The notes beneath the pieces are model-generated. The model ran no database searches. It saw nothing but the letters and a program-made list of their open reading frames with translations, and had not been told where the DNA came from. The translations under genes were made by a program, and so were the position numbers. Of a DNA stretch of 64,000 nucleotides, positions 12,740-27,100 are shown piece by piece. The stretch spans positions 49,239,313 through 49,303,312 of the forward strand of contig CM034541.1 of NCBI GenBank assembly GCA_020002185.1, in the 5' to 3' direction. The stretch's first letter is position 1. Each line of letters opens with the position of its first letter. The DNA is from Paraescarpia echinospica (lineage: Eukaryota > Annelida > Polychaeta > Sabellida > Siboglinidae).

Positions 12740-13448
12740 CCATTTCGGGTTGGCAGCCGTCTATTGCGGGCAGTCATATAGTGACGTTTGCAGTCGGCTG
12801 CCCGCAATAGCGGGTTCAGGTATAAGCTTGTTTGCATTCAATATAACTCCCGTTTGTTCGCTATGTGGCACCATTTGTTGTATACTGAGCGCTAGGGGAA
12901 TAACTCAGACTTCTGTTCATGTCAAAGTTGCCATACTGTTCTATTGAAAATTCCTAAGTTATTTAGTTTTTTCTGCCGACCATCGATTATGGCAACGGCT
13001 GTTTGCAGCAGTGCTGCTGATGACAATGTTTTGGAAAGTCTGATGGACAATTTTAGTGACAATTCAGGCTTAGACAAAAGCGTGTTTCGGAAGGCAACAA
13101 TGAGTGTTCTCACTGACTTGTCACTGAAAGTATCAATGAAGATTGTGACAATTCGACTGCTGAAATTGATGATATTTTCGATGGGTTTTCTAACGATGAC
13201 GTCGACAATGCTGGTGTCACTGGATCATCGGCAAATTTTTAATTATCCTTAGTGTAGAAACCAAATTACAAAACAAATTGCACGATCTTATCCTCTGATC
13301 ATTCTAGTTCAAAAGTATACCAGTTGTTTCTATTCAACAACTTATCATTTCTTGGTGAAAATAGCAACAGAAGTGAAATAGATAATAATTCTAATAACTA
13401 CCAGGGAATGCCGTCTGCAGTAGTCACACAGTGATAGACCTGAAATGG
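12740..13448 (+). mobile_element. PiggyBac-like remnant (about 709 bp)
   Basis: The left end starts CCATTTCGGG after TTGA and the right end reads CCTGAAATGG before TTAA, giving similar inverted ends next to a TTAA or one-mismatch target site. Just inside the left end, GCAGCCGTCTATTGCGGGC and GGCTGCCCGCAATAGCGGG form a subterminal inverted pair. The right half (about 13,110-13,445) is clearly related to 50,665-50,920, and the right terminus matches the termini of the cleaner element at 46,574-47,167. The enclosed reading frame is short and broken. Confidence 0.6.
12989..13252 (+). pseudogene. Acidic transposase N-terminal-like fragment, frameshifted
   Basis: From ATG at 12,989 the frame reads MATAVCSSAADDNVLESLMD and onward as an acidic segment. 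After about residue 38 the acidic composition continues only in another frame (DDIFDGFSNDDVDNAG near 13,170-13,215), which indicates a frameshift. PiggyBac-family transposases often begin with an acidic tail of this kind, and the position inside a TTAA-flanked element supports that reading. No catalytic domain remains. Confidence 0.4.
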
Positions 13449-13452
13449 TTAA

Positions 13453-14544
13453 ACTGCTTAGTTATACCAGGATAACTCTGTACGAGTGCAACATAAGGGG
13501 TGGTGTGCACACGCCGATGAGAAAGATATTCTGATGCATCCTATGTTAAACTTTCTTCAATGGGATTTTCACAGTGTCTGTTACTAACATATTGTCTGAT
13601 TTCTATAGGAGATCTGTATGACACGTTGCAGTAGTTTGTGTTTTAAACTGACAAAACAAGTGACGGATTCTTACCTGATGGGCAGACAAACTGACTGTGT
13701 GTGTACTCAATCTCTCTTCCTTCCGGCTACAAAATACAGGCTTACAATAACAACACCCATAGCAGAGATGGCATACAAAGAAGGAAGACATTGACTTATC
13801 AAGAGACCATGACTTTATGCCAGCCAACGTTTGAGTTTCAAAATCCAGATGATTGAGGATTTTTTGTGAGTTTTAGCACTTCAATGTTCTGTTGGTTTGA
13901 ACTCCAATAGATGGGGGAGGGAGGTGTTGGAGATTTTAATGAGTCACATTAGTTCGGTCTTGTCTCAGATTGAACACTGGAAAATTGGGGGCTGCTGTTG
14001 GTGATCAAAAGTGAAAATCTGGTAGACTTTCTTGACAATCCAGGAAGGGAGACTCACAACAAATCTGAGACTCCTGAAAAATGCGGGAGTGTTGGCAGGT
14101 ATACAACTGTCCAACCAGCCCCTGCCAGGTGCTGCACACATTACATTTTCATAAACATACAATATTAATACAAATTAATTTTGGCTGTTTTTGTATATTT
14201 CTGCAATTTTCATTTCCCTCATTGTGTAATAACTTCACTTGAAATCTAACCATTACAGTATCCGCCACCTACTACCTCATTTGAGTGAATGAATTATTCA
14301 TTTTCGATGAAATCATAAAATAAACTACACATTTATTTTCAACTAGTCAACATTTAAAAAGGCAAAACATTTCCAGAGGGACATTCTACTTTATACTGTC
14401 AACTCTGATAGATACATGTTTATAAGTGTAGAAGTCAGTACTGATGAGAACAATCTACAATATAACAATGAACAACGCCAGTACAATTAGACACAGGTGG
14501 AATGTGACATGTCAGTGGATGTGACAGTAAATGACATGACCTAC
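13453..14544. other. A2M 3'-side intron or flank with no recognised exon
   Basis: Short frames at 13,603-13,827 and 13,965-14,162 show nothing recognisable. I looked here for the next A2M exon (after the DVVTRVLLVD segment, leading to the thioester motif) and did not find it. Confidence 0.4.
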
Positions 14545-14643
14545 ATCCACCAGTAGGACTCGGGTGACAACGTCACGACCCTTGGCCTCTGACACCATGT
14601 CCACTCCATTCCCACACACACCCTCTCTCGTCACAGACTTGGC
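14545..14643 (-). CDS. A2M-like gene, exon 17 (CUB, before the thioester domain)
   Basis: 99 bases, phase 0 to 0, acceptor TTTCCAG and donor GTAGGT. It encodes AKSVTREGVCGNGVDM, then SEAKGRDVVTRVLLVD. The V-x-R-x-L-L-V segment is the conserved CUB strand just before the thioester domain in A2M proteins. It is the last exon I can place. The following thioester exon should begin with an E-G-x segment. Confidence 0.88.
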
Positions 14644-17600
14644 CTGGAAATAAACAAAGCCATTTAAAGTTGCTTCCTCAATTCAATTTATTTGCTCGTC
14701 TCATTTCAAGTTAATTTTACGCAAAAGCAAACCTACATTGTATCCGTTACAACATGCTAGCCTGTTTGTCATCTTTTGTATCAGTTTTTTTTGTAAAATC
14801 ATCAGATAAACTGTTAATTTATTTCAATCATGCCCAGGAATAATTCAAGTGCTTTTTCAAAACTGGAATCCTCATGCCTGATATGATCCTTGTCACAGAT
14901 TTGGCCTGGAAATAAACAAGGCAATTCAAATTGGTTGTTGTTTAGTCATTGTATTGGCTGTTGCCAAAACACTTGTCCTGATAATGGAGTGTGTATTAAA
15001 GCTTTATTTTATGAAGGTGACCATGTTACGTTTATAGCGTGATTTTAAATGGGTCACCATCAATAAACGGAGCAGACACCAGTGCTACACAATACCATAA
15101 TTATTATATTATTATTAACTAGCTGCATTATCCAGCATTGCACGGAGAAAAAAGGTAGTCATATGTCTTTTCTAATCTTAGCTACACTATAAAACAAATG
15201 ATATGACTGAATTGTAATTATTACCTTAAGTATACATCTTATGTCATCAATAATAATAATACAGGGTACAACACAAATAATGGGTCAAGTCCGGATATCG
15301 AACTCAGTAGCCCAGACATGCTAGCACTTTATCGATAGGGTTAATCTGTCACACTCTTTATATCGTGTTTGTTTGAATATAAACATGTACGTATGTCTTA
15401 TTCTGAACCACCAATATAACTTTTGACACTAATTTTTTTTTTTTAAATTGTGGCTTTCTTGGCTGAACTATAACTGAATACAATAACCTGATGCGATGCG
15501 ATGCGATGTGTCTTGGGTGACAACTGGATACCCTCTTTTGTATTTGATATGTAGCAAACATGTCTAATGCAAAAGAGGTTGCCACTCATACTGCTGTTTT
15601 GAAATTGTGACCTCTCAGATCCTCACCAATGGAAAAATTTTGAAAAAATCTAAAACCAACGAACCACACCAATGGGCCCGCTACATCACACACACAATTT
15701 CAGCATCATACATGCAAAACTAACGGAGATGTCGGTCCACAAACCAACAGACAGTGAAACGCATTGTTTCATAATACATCTGGAGATTTGGGAGGTGACT
15801 ATTAAAAACAAGACTTTATAAGACAATGAAATTATGCTGCAGCAAGAACACAATTTACTTTGGAGCAATTGTTGAAACATATGCCACGTTTCAACTCCTC
15901 TACAGTGGATCTTGATCACGCACTGACGTCATGTGACGCGGCTCAGATTCTGGTGGAATAATCTGGTTGTAGATGGTGGGCAGGTGGTATCCCTGATCCC
16001 GGTTCATTGCGGGAGCTCTCTGTTTGATGTAGATGGCCTCATTTACTTTTCTCTTGTGCCAGTTCTGTTCTTGGGCCAAGACCTTGGTGTTATCCATAGA
16101 TACAAGATCCGCTGTAGACGGGTCGAAGCGTCGCGTATGTTTCAACAATTGCTCCAAAGTTTATTTCTTGTTGTCTAATGGCATCTTGGAGACAGGGAAC
16201 AATATCTTTCATAAAAAGATGCCGCAGTTGAAGGAAATGAAAGAGTATGGAGATCGAGAGACGTCTTACCTTCACGGTGAGATTGACCTCTCCCAGCACA
16301 CTCACAGAGATGGTGTACGTGTGTGTTTTGGTCTCATTCCCACACACACACAGGTGTGTCTCCCGCTGTCCTACTACGTCCAGGCCCTTGGCCTTCTTCA
16401 TCACCAGTTGCACCTGGTCACCAGACAATGCAGTAGAATACATTTAATTCAGGTAAAACATTTAGATTGGTACATTGGCACTAGATTGGTATCGGTAAGA
16501 CAGTCACCTCGGTAATACAGCCACCTCGCAATTAAGGTCACTCTAGGACAGTCCCAAATTATTTCTCTAACAGAAAAGTATAGGATATGAGTCCCGCTAA
16601 TACGGTCACCTCGCTTTTCAGGTCACTTTTGTCTAGTCTCAAAGGTAACCTTAATAGTGAGGTTCCACTGTATATATACTTCAGGTAAAACGCTTCGATT
16701 GCTACGTACAAATATGAATAAAAAAATACATAAGTGGTATTAAGTAAAAACTAAATATGTAAAAATAAGTAATACATTTTAATAGTTAAGAGATAAATAA
16801 GTTATAAACATTATAATTAAATATGTAAAATTATAAATAAATATGTAAAAAATGGGCCAAGATACCCTGAAGTCCTTTGGACTATATTTTGTGTGTTTGT
16901 AATTATTAATGAAATGGTTTTTGGTGAATCATAGTTACAGATCATTAAGTATGATGGCCGAGTAGGGCCATCGCGTTTTTGTGTGGAAATCTGCACCGCC
17001 ATGGGGCGATGACGCGGTGCAATGGGTGATGCGATGGACGATGCGCAATGTGATGGCTGATGCACGATGCGATGCGCGATGGGCGATGTGATACGCGATG
17101 CGATGGTATAAATTATAAAGCTGCCATAATGAGCATGCATACGCCGAAAACGAGGCAGTCATTTGTATTTTATTAAACACATTCCTTGTTGTGTTCAGAG
17201 CCTGTGACGATGGCTGATGATGCTGACTGTACGTATACGGTTACACATCTAGTTATTGTACATAAAATATTATGTTTGTATTTCTAAATATTGTCACGGA
17301 AGTCTACTGGGATTGAATTTAGCCAAACAAAAATGTGTGCCAGGCAGGCTGTCTCTTTTCAAAAACTAGAAAAGGGGCCGAAATAGGATACTTTATAATA
17401 TGAAATGTGTACCTATTCTACGGTTCCCAATTGTATTTGTTAAATTGTTTCCATCCCTATATCCCTGATCGCAAATATAAACACTATTTTGTGTGCCTTC
17501 AGAAACGTTGAACCAGGGAAAGTTACGGCATTTCTCAGTTGAGCAGTAACCAACAGTTTTGAAGCCTATTTGTTTGTACTTATTAATTAATGACATGATA

Positions 17601-20600
17601 TCTGTTCAGAATGCAAAACATGTTATTTATGCATTATATAAATTAAAATATATACTTTTAATAATTCATGCTTTTTGATTTATTCCCCGGTCGCCAATAC
17701 AGTGTATTTCCGTGTCTGGAAAAAACTGACATATATTCCGTGAGACGATCTTCGATTCAAATACAGTGATGTTTAATGACTTAATCTGGGTTCCGTAGTA
17801 GCACACAAAAGCATCGTTGTGCGTAAGTACAATTAACAGTGCCAATAAATAGGCCCACTCAAATCAGGCTACCAGCGCTATTGGGCCACGTAATAATCAG
17901 CCAACATTTACAGGCAGTAGTTAACTTGTAGCAGGTCTACTAGGAGGTACACGGTGCGTCTACAATTCGATTCACTTAGGGATCATCTCAGAACGTCAAT
18001 GTCTGATATCAGACGAAATTACTTTCATGTTGCCTCAGCCCCCCACCCCCTCTCTCAGACGAAATTTTTTAAACATTAATATTATGATACCAGTATAATT
18101 AGTAGTGTCCGACGCCAAATGAAACTGCTTTATACACCCCTCCCTCAAACGAAAATAATTTCGTTTGGTATCGGACATTGACGTTATGAGATGATCCCTT
18201 AGCAAAAAATGAAAACTACATTCTAGGAACAATGATTCGCTACCTCGTTTGTGCATTTTGTATTTTTGTATGTAGGTTTGGTATAATAATTACAGACAAT
18301 ACTATTTTAGTTTACGATCGATATATTTTATCATAAACTAAAGACACTAAATCTTAGTAGGGTCTAACTAATTATATTTATTTTGTATTTATGTAAGGCA
18401 TATATTAATTAACATGATATATTCACCTATGAAAATATATCATGTCATTAATGAATAAAATATTCAAGAAATGTACATTTCAAAGCCCACGGTTAATGTT
18501 CAATTAAACGATGCCATCAAAATGCTTGTTTTTCACGTGTGGCGGTAAATAAATTATCGTTTATATTTTCCATCAAGGGTATTCAGATGAACCCATTGAA
18601 AAATGAAATTGGGAGTGGTAGAAGAGGTACGCACCTCATGCTATGAAGTAATTCGTGTTTGGTCTCCGGTTTTGGTTCGAGAACCTAGATTACATTCTAT
18701 AAAGTGATTGTCCGCATGCCATGTTTTATCTTAGTGTAAATTCAATCGCACTAGGCTTCTATCACAATATTTTGAAGTGCGAACACACAATTCTGTATGC
18801 AAAATAAACAGAAGTGTAACCGTATGCGTACACTCAGAGTCATCAACCATCGACACATGCATTGAAAATATAAGGCATCCAGTGTTACCAAAGGTCACGG
18901 ATTTGTTCAAGCTCAGACAACAAAGCCAAACCCAAAACAGTGGATATGATGGGTATTTGGTGAGTTGAGATTCTCCAAAACCTCGATTTGCACCCCCACT
19001 GAGGCTCGCCAAAATAACTCCATCTTCAGGCTCTTCAAAAACCTCGATTTGCACCCCCACCCCCAAGGCTCACCAAAACATCCACATTGAGGCTCTCCAC
19101 AAATATGAATTAAATTGAACTCCTCTGATCTCCCTATCTGTCTGGGGTGAAACAGGCCTTGATTCCGATGCTCGATTTCTGATCTTTTTTTTCTCTCACA
19201 GATCCTGCACTGCTCTTTCCACCAGCCTTCTCCATTCCTCTCAATCGTTCGTTCTCGTTCTCCACCATTCTCCCAATCATTCAAAATCTCTCGTTACACA
19301 GTCTTCCCATTGCAGTCTAAGTCTTCCTCGCCTCCTTTTCCCCTCCACTCTCCGTGCATCTGTTCTCTTTACCATCCGTTCTTCTCCAATTCTCTCTACA
19401 TGCCCTGCCCATATCAGTCGACTCATGCTTATGCTTGTTCAGAAACAATTGTGTCCACTAGTCACATCAAAGACACAATTAACCGCAGGCGCTAGTATGA
19501 CCAGACGATGTCAATAAGTAGCATCATTCTAGTCCACTGCCTGCTATAATTTTGGGAGTTGGTGCTGTTCTAGTTATTGGACCACCTCCTGGCCCAGGGA
19601 ATATCGTTACCACAGACGCACCGACTTTGACACATCGTGTAATCCACATGCCAGACAAGAGACACAATTAACCGCAAGTGATATTTAACCACACTAGTCC
19701 ATCGGCACTCCCAGATGTAATTGACAATTTTGTGACATACTCGTTTGTGCTGAATCATAGAAAACTATATTGCTCTAAAGTATCAATAAATTTAGCTGTG
19801 TTACGGCCGTACTATGGTGTATCAAAATGGGATGAGGAAAGGAGAATGTGTTTTTGGAGGATGATCATTCAGATGTGACCACCTTGATGATGTGATGCCA
19901 GAAAACAGTGTGGTCTATGGAAGTTAGTACTTATTTAAACTTGAAAGTGCCTGCATTGCTGTTGCAACCCTAACGTAGTCAATTACTTGTCTGCGCCTTA
20001 AACCAAATTTGTGTAGGTGTTTTAACATATGCACACTGCACAACATCTTGCATTAAGCCCGTTTGCTATTAAGTAATTGTGCTTATTGAATGCATTATTT
20101 CTTTTACTGCAACTCTTTCCCTATCTCCCTCTCCTTGTCTCCCTCTCTCTCCCTCTCTTTGTCCCTCTTTCCCTTCCTCCCTCCCTCCCCTCCTACCGCT
20201 CTACGTTAGTGTGCGTGTGCATATGTGTATGTATGAATTTATTGAGTTTGTAAACATTAATGCGTTCAATATGCATGGTTAGCTAATCAATACGTTTTCA
20301 GCATTCAGGATGCATTTACGCAATAACATACCGTCATTCTCTTTACAAAGAGCGAATGGAAGTGCAACAGTTATCTAAACATTTAAGTAGTAAGCGGCAA
20401 ATATAATTTGAAAGAGTGTCCTCTATCATCCTCGCAAGCCAGGTCGATGACAGCGTACACTACCCCTGGCAGATATCTTACGCAATGTATGGAGGTCAGT
20501 TGATTCAAACTAGTCATTAGCTTCGCCGCAACTGTACCACCCGTTAGAACAGTGCAGACACCCGCCCCACCCGCACCTCAATTGTAAGACGAAACCAGTG

Positions 20601-21156
20601 ACTTCATGGAATCACAACATTCTCACGACGGGCTGAGCAGTATTGTGTATTCAAATAATTACTTCTACTTCCCCAACATTACACGTAAAATTAGCAATCT
20701 CATGTGGCTGAAATAAAGATCACCGGAATTTGCCGGCCAGCGATATTATTGGCTTAGCTTATATTCCAAGTTTTGCAAGGCGATATGCCTACTGAGAATG
20801 ATGTAATCAGCAGCGCCCCTGGCGCACGAGGATGTCATCTATGAACATATTATGCTTTTTACTCAGATTTATTATATTATTACGATATTATATTAAGAAC
20901 ACCCCTATTGAATATTCCATTGTGGCTGAGTCTCGCACAGAGTTCAACATTAGTGTATCTTGCCACGAAACACTGTCTTACTAAACTGTGAACTGAAATG
21001 AACATGTACACCTTTTGTGCAATGCACGCTCATGAAAAATACGCGACACGTTTGCAGCAGTTAGCTTTATTTGATCTGGCAATGATGCTACAACTGTATT
21101 TACAACAATACAATTGACGCACATGCATGCTATAATTATAGGTTTATAATTACATA

Positions 21157-21196
<40 letters not shown>

Positions 21197-24100
21197 CACA
21201 CACTATGTGGTACAAATTCACTGTATGCTGTTGTAATGAATATGCCTGGCTTCACTAGTGGCACCTATTTCAAAACAATAATCGTAACCACATCAAAGCA
21301 GTTGCCCACACACAACTATGACCAGACAGTCTCAATAATTACCCCTTTGGGCCGCGTGCTATATTGGGCGGCGTTTTATACCACTGCGATTGACAGGCAG
21401 TTACACTGTTGTGGTGATTTAAACAAAATTACACGTTTCGTATTAAACTGACTTCAAATAGTGTAGATATTTATAATATTCAAACATTATAAATTTTGAC
21501 ACAAAGGAATGGCATTTGCAACAAGCTAAAGTTTAGAAAAACAGCTTCAAATTGTCGTCTCATCCAATATATACAAAACAAGTTTTATATTTTTACCACG
21601 GCTATCCAGACGGAAAATATTTAACAAATACAATATGAGCGGTAGAAGAGGTATACATAGATGTCATGTAATGAGATATTTTGGCCCAGACTTTCGTCAT
21701 AACATTTAGAAGTACGAACAGCAAATTCTTTGTGCAAAACTAACAAGTGTGTAACCGTATACGTCATCAGCCATCATCACACGCACTGAACACAAAAAGG
21801 AATGCATTTAATAAAATACAAATGGCTGCCTAAGTCTCGTTTTCGGCGTACGCATGCTCATTACAGCATCTTTATACTTTGTACCATCGCATCGCGTATC
21901 GCATCACATCGCTCGTCGCATATCATCCATCGCATCGCGCATCGTCCATCGCATTGCGTCATCATCGCCCCATGGCGGTGCAGATTTCCACACAAAAACG
22001 CGATGGCCCTTCTCGGCCATCATAATTAAGGGTTATAATGGAAGTAAAATGTTGACATGTCTAGTGGAGACTATATGCATGCCAGTGAACAAACTCCTGG
22101 AAATAAAATATTCAAGTAGACCGTTTAGTGAAGATTGTATATATTAGTTAATGTGTTATTAAAATACTGTAGAAATTTATGCCGATACTTTGCAATTTAT
22201 GCCGATTTCCAGTGGTTGTAGAAACCTTGCAGACAGTTGGTGAGCTATAATCTCGCATGTAGCACAGTTAAAGGTTGTTTATGCCATGACGCCATGTACT
22301 GTAGTTTTACAGTCATCCAGCCAATAAATAAAAAGGCAATACACAGTCTGCTCCACTCAGCCAGCCCAGTGATCAAAGATAAGGGTGTCCCGCCAGCCAG
22401 TTATAAATAGAGCTCAGTAGCTAGGCAGCAGCCAGCTTCTTCAGCAGTAAAGAATTTAGTAAGAAAATTGAGCATTTTGGGGTCCCTTAGAATGATTCAA
22501 TCAAATGCAGATTATTTGTGTATAGTGACACTACCACATGAAATGTCTATGTGCAATTAGAGAAAAAGTTACCGAAGAGTTTTTGAAAAAATAGACAATA
22601 TGTTAAAATGTACCAGTTTTGGGGGCCTTGGGGGCCCTTAGAATGATTCAATCAAATACATATTTCTCGTGCATAGTGGGAGTACCCTAAGATGTCTATC
22701 CAAAATTAGAGAAAAAGTTGCTGAACGGTTTCTGAGATATAGCAGCTAACGGCAGATGCAGAGTGCTGGCATAAAGTCCGTCAGACCTTCGGGCCAAAGG
22801 ACTAAACATCGTAAATCAATGGGTTTTTTTGGAGTGATTCAAATAATGATTTAAATCAGTGATTTAAATTAAATGATTTAAATCAAACAACCCTGATGGT
22901 AATTATTAATAAAATGTTTTTTTGTGAATCATAGTTACAGATCATTAAGGGTTATGATGGAAGTAAAATGTTAATATGTTTAATGTTCACTGATTGCACC
23001 ATGTCTTGCATTTAGAGGAATAACTATAATACAAAATAAAATGTTATGGCATCTTTTTTTAAATACATGAATTGATGAGAAACCGGAAATTACTTATATG
23101 TGGCCTAAGAATAACTCATTTCACAAACTTCCTGCTTATAACTACATAACAGAAAAGACAACCTCCAACCTCCATATAAAAAAACTGCATAAAAATAGAT
23201 ATCCATACAAGACAGACTCTCCATGTGACAGATGCTATAGGGAAGGGGTATAGCTGCCAGGTTCTGTTTCTGGCACAATACACACAATCTACTGTTAGGG
23301 AGTGGTCTCAAGGGTCCTTCTCAAAACCACATCATTAGATTGTGTAACAAATTTGCATTTTGGGGGCCCCTGATGTGCCCTTAGAATGATTAAATCAAAT
23401 ACAGATTTCTTGTGCATAGTTGCAGTACCTTACGATACGTCCATGCACAACTATAGACAAAAGTTGATGAACGGTTTCTGAGACATGGCAGCTAACGGCG
23501 CACGACGGACATAGAGTGATAGCATAAGTCCGTTGGACCTTTGGTTCAAAGGACTAAAAAGGATATAAAGTCACAAGTGTAGTCCACATGGCCCCATTGG
23601 CAATATCTGTACACCTGATAATGCATTAGAGTTTAATGTTGGGAGTTGGTTCTATTTTGATAATATATCCGATCATTGAACCATTTATTAATCAGTTTGT
23701 CTGCAGACATTCAAAGAAAAGAATTCTAAGAAACAAATGTGCCATTTTTACAACACCTGAACAAATTTTTCGCAAGATGTTCATGTTCTAAATATGTAAC
23801 AATTATTTCGTCGACTGACTACAAACACTTCTTTATAATAATAATAATATATTTTATTTAATATAGCGCCAGATCCAGTTATAAGCTGAACCTAGATAGA
23901 GGTGATAATGATGGCTAAATAAAATGCATTTTCTAAAATAAATTCTTATGAAATTAATATTAGTAAAATACAAATAAATACAATAATTAAATAAATATAC
24001 TAAAACAATGATCTTAGCTACAGTCTATGCAGAAATAAGACATTGCCAATTCATTTAATTGAACTAATGTACATGCAGGTATAAATTAAACATATAAATA

Positions 24101-27100
24101 GGTTAATTAATACGTAAGACATATAAAACTAATCAATGCAGAGACTAAACTAAGACACATTGGACAAGAACGAGAGTCGAAACAAATTAGTCTTTAAGGG
24201 TGTCTTGAAAGTAGAGAGACAATCAGACGTTTTAATGTCAATAGGCAGTGTTCCACAAAGTCGCCGCGGCGACCGCAAACGAACTATCCCCAGCTTTGAC
24301 ATGAGTCCACATGACCGTTAGCATGTTATTTTTGGTAGAGCGCAGGGCTCTTGTTGGTTTGTATGAGCATACAAGGTCGCATAAATATTTCGGGGCATCG
24401 CCATGCACAGCTTTATATGTAAACACTAATAGCTTAAAGTCGATTCTGTGTGCTACAGGCAACCAGTGAGGAATGCACAACAAAGGCATGGCGCTGTCAC
24501 TCCGTGGGCGGCGTAGGATCAACCTAGCAGCAGAGCTGTGCATTCTCTGCAGTCGAGCGATGTTGTTGACAAAAGTGCCGTATAGACGTGAATTGCAGTA
24601 ATCAAGCCGTGATGTAATAATGGCGTTGACAACACGTTCCTTTGTCGTCACTGGGAGATAACGACTCATCTGGCGCAGGTGAAATGAGCACACACTGATG
24701 ATGCTTGAAACTTGCTTCTTAAAATCGAGGTGGCGATCCATAACGACACCAAGGTTACGAACACATCTTGAGGCAGTAATCGTAACATCTCCTACGCGTA
24801 TCACACTGCGGTCAATAAGCGCAGTGGTAGTATTTGGCACTACGGGAAGATATTTCGTTTTATTGTTGTTCATGCACATGTAGTTTGATGTCATCCACTG
24901 ACTGACAATATCTAGACACTCCTCCGTACGTCGCAGTCGCAGTGAGGTCAAAATGGCAGAAGTTGTTAGTGAATTAAATACTTATTATTAAATGATAATA
25001 ATAATAACTAAGATTATCAAACAACAAAAACATGCTTCACAAAAACATGCCATTGTTTACAACCACCGTGTATATATCACAAACCACTTTTCATCAAAAG
25101 GCATTTATCTAGCATGTGGTCTATATAAGAGTAAATGTGTTATTTAAAACAGTCAATGGTCTTTCTAATATAGGCGATATTTCAGTGTGATAAGTTTCGT
25201 ACAAGAGGCGGATTTAATTAAGTTGACCACACGTGTAACTGATTAAAGTTAAACATAATAATTTTTCTGAAATAACAATTATTTAAAATTATAAATATTT
25301 TATTTTAAAATTAAAATATAAAAAACGTACCACCATGCAGCCAGGCAGGTAGCTGAAGACAGTGACAGGAATGACGACCTTCTCTCCCCGCAAAATGGAG
25401 TAGGGCAGGGTGAAGGAAAGGAAGAAGGGTTGAAAGGCCTTGAGGGTGGCGGTGGGTGACACCCCCAGACCGGAGGCGGGGTTCATACAGAACATGCTCC
25501 CAATCCACTCAGTGATGGTGTGGGGCACTTCCTGCTTCACCACCTTCGAGCCTCTCGATCTGAAAACACATCATTATTAGGGATAAAACAAGGTAAGTTC
25601 TTATATCGATATCGCGTTATGTTTAAGATCTGTACAATCACCTACCCAGCCCTTTCATCCAAACAACGTCCATATTTACACTAGATGCGCACTCCAGCTA
25701 GACAGCACAGACAAATTCATTTGTATATTTCAAAGTTACTATCTGTTCCCAGAGTTAAGACAAAGGGTGGAACTCGAGCTTTTTCAGTTGCAGCGCCGAC
25801 TATAAAATGGAATTCGCTTCCTGTCATCTGTAAATCAGCAGAAAATATTGTTACATTTCGCCATTACCTGAAAACCTATCTTTTAATATCACCTACCCTC
25901 CCTAGCTTCTTGGCACATCCATCCATTTGTTGACGATTTTCGCTTAGCACACGAATACGAGAATGCTTAATCCTTTGGTTATGTTGCGCCACTGAGCTCG
26001 GATTGTCTGAGGATATTGGTGCTGAAGAAGTAATGTCTTTATTATTATTATTAGTAGTGCATATATTAGTCGTTAGGACTACTCAAAGCACTTTAAGCTT
26101 TACTCCCTGGCCGACCTGTTCACTCGAACACTACCTCAACTTTTCTGGGAAGCATCCAGCCAAGCTGCAATTAATGCGCAAAGATTATTCGTAGACAAAT
26201 ATCGACCAGTGTCTATAGCCAGGTACTCATTCATATAGCTGAGTGAACTGGAGCAACGTAGAGTGAATGAACATGCCCAAAGTTCAACACGGCAGCACAG
26301 GATTCGAACCTGAGTTCTCTCAGTCGAGAGTCCCAAGCTGTAGTCACTGCACCACTGCGCTCCTCCACACATTGGGGTGGGTTCTGAAGCTGACACACAT
26401 TGGGGTGGGTGCTGTAGCTGACACACAATGAGGTGGGTGCTGAAGTTGACACACATTCAATTCAATTGATGTATCCGCTATGTCTTGGTTTGCCTGTGTC
26501 ACAATCAAATGTGACCATCGTCAAGCTTTGCCTTTGCCAACAACATTGATAATGGATATATATATATGTGAATTAAATTATTATTGGTGCATGACAACTG
26601 TTTTTGTCATAAAGAAACAGTTTTGGGACCATAATTTTTTTTTTAAATGCGCCAAGAAGCCCTGAAGTCCTTTGGACTACATTGTGATTTTGTAATTATT
26701 AATGAAATGTTTTTTTGTGAATCATAGTTACATATCATTAAGGGTTATGATGGAAGTAAAACGTTTACATGTTTAGTAGTGACTATGCGCATGCCAGTAA
26801 AGATGCACCTGGAAATAAAATATTTGAGTAGACCGTTTCGTGAAGATTGTATATACTAGTTAATGTTTACATTTTTTTAAATATACTGTTGAATCTGATC
26901 CCGATACTCTGCTATTTAGGCCGATTTCCAGTGGTTGTAGAAACCTTGCAGGAGAGTTGTTGAGCTGCAATCAGTTAGATTTTGCCCTATCCGGCAGTGG
27001 GATTCACCTTTCAGTGCGTGGGGTGTTGGAAGGTGGAATGTCTGGAGAAGGGGGTAGCTAGGTTGGTTGATATTGTGAAGGGGATGGAGATGAGAATAAG

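Noticed and set aside
13603..14162. Next A2M exon (thioester) in short minus frames
   Set aside because: No GCGEQ or flanking conserved residues in any frame, and no splice sites giving phase 0 after exon 17.
26275..26365. Functional tRNA gene on the minus strand
   Set aside because: A and B boxes are present but the sequence continues into a SINE core shared with three other loci, and a full cloverleaf is not supported.
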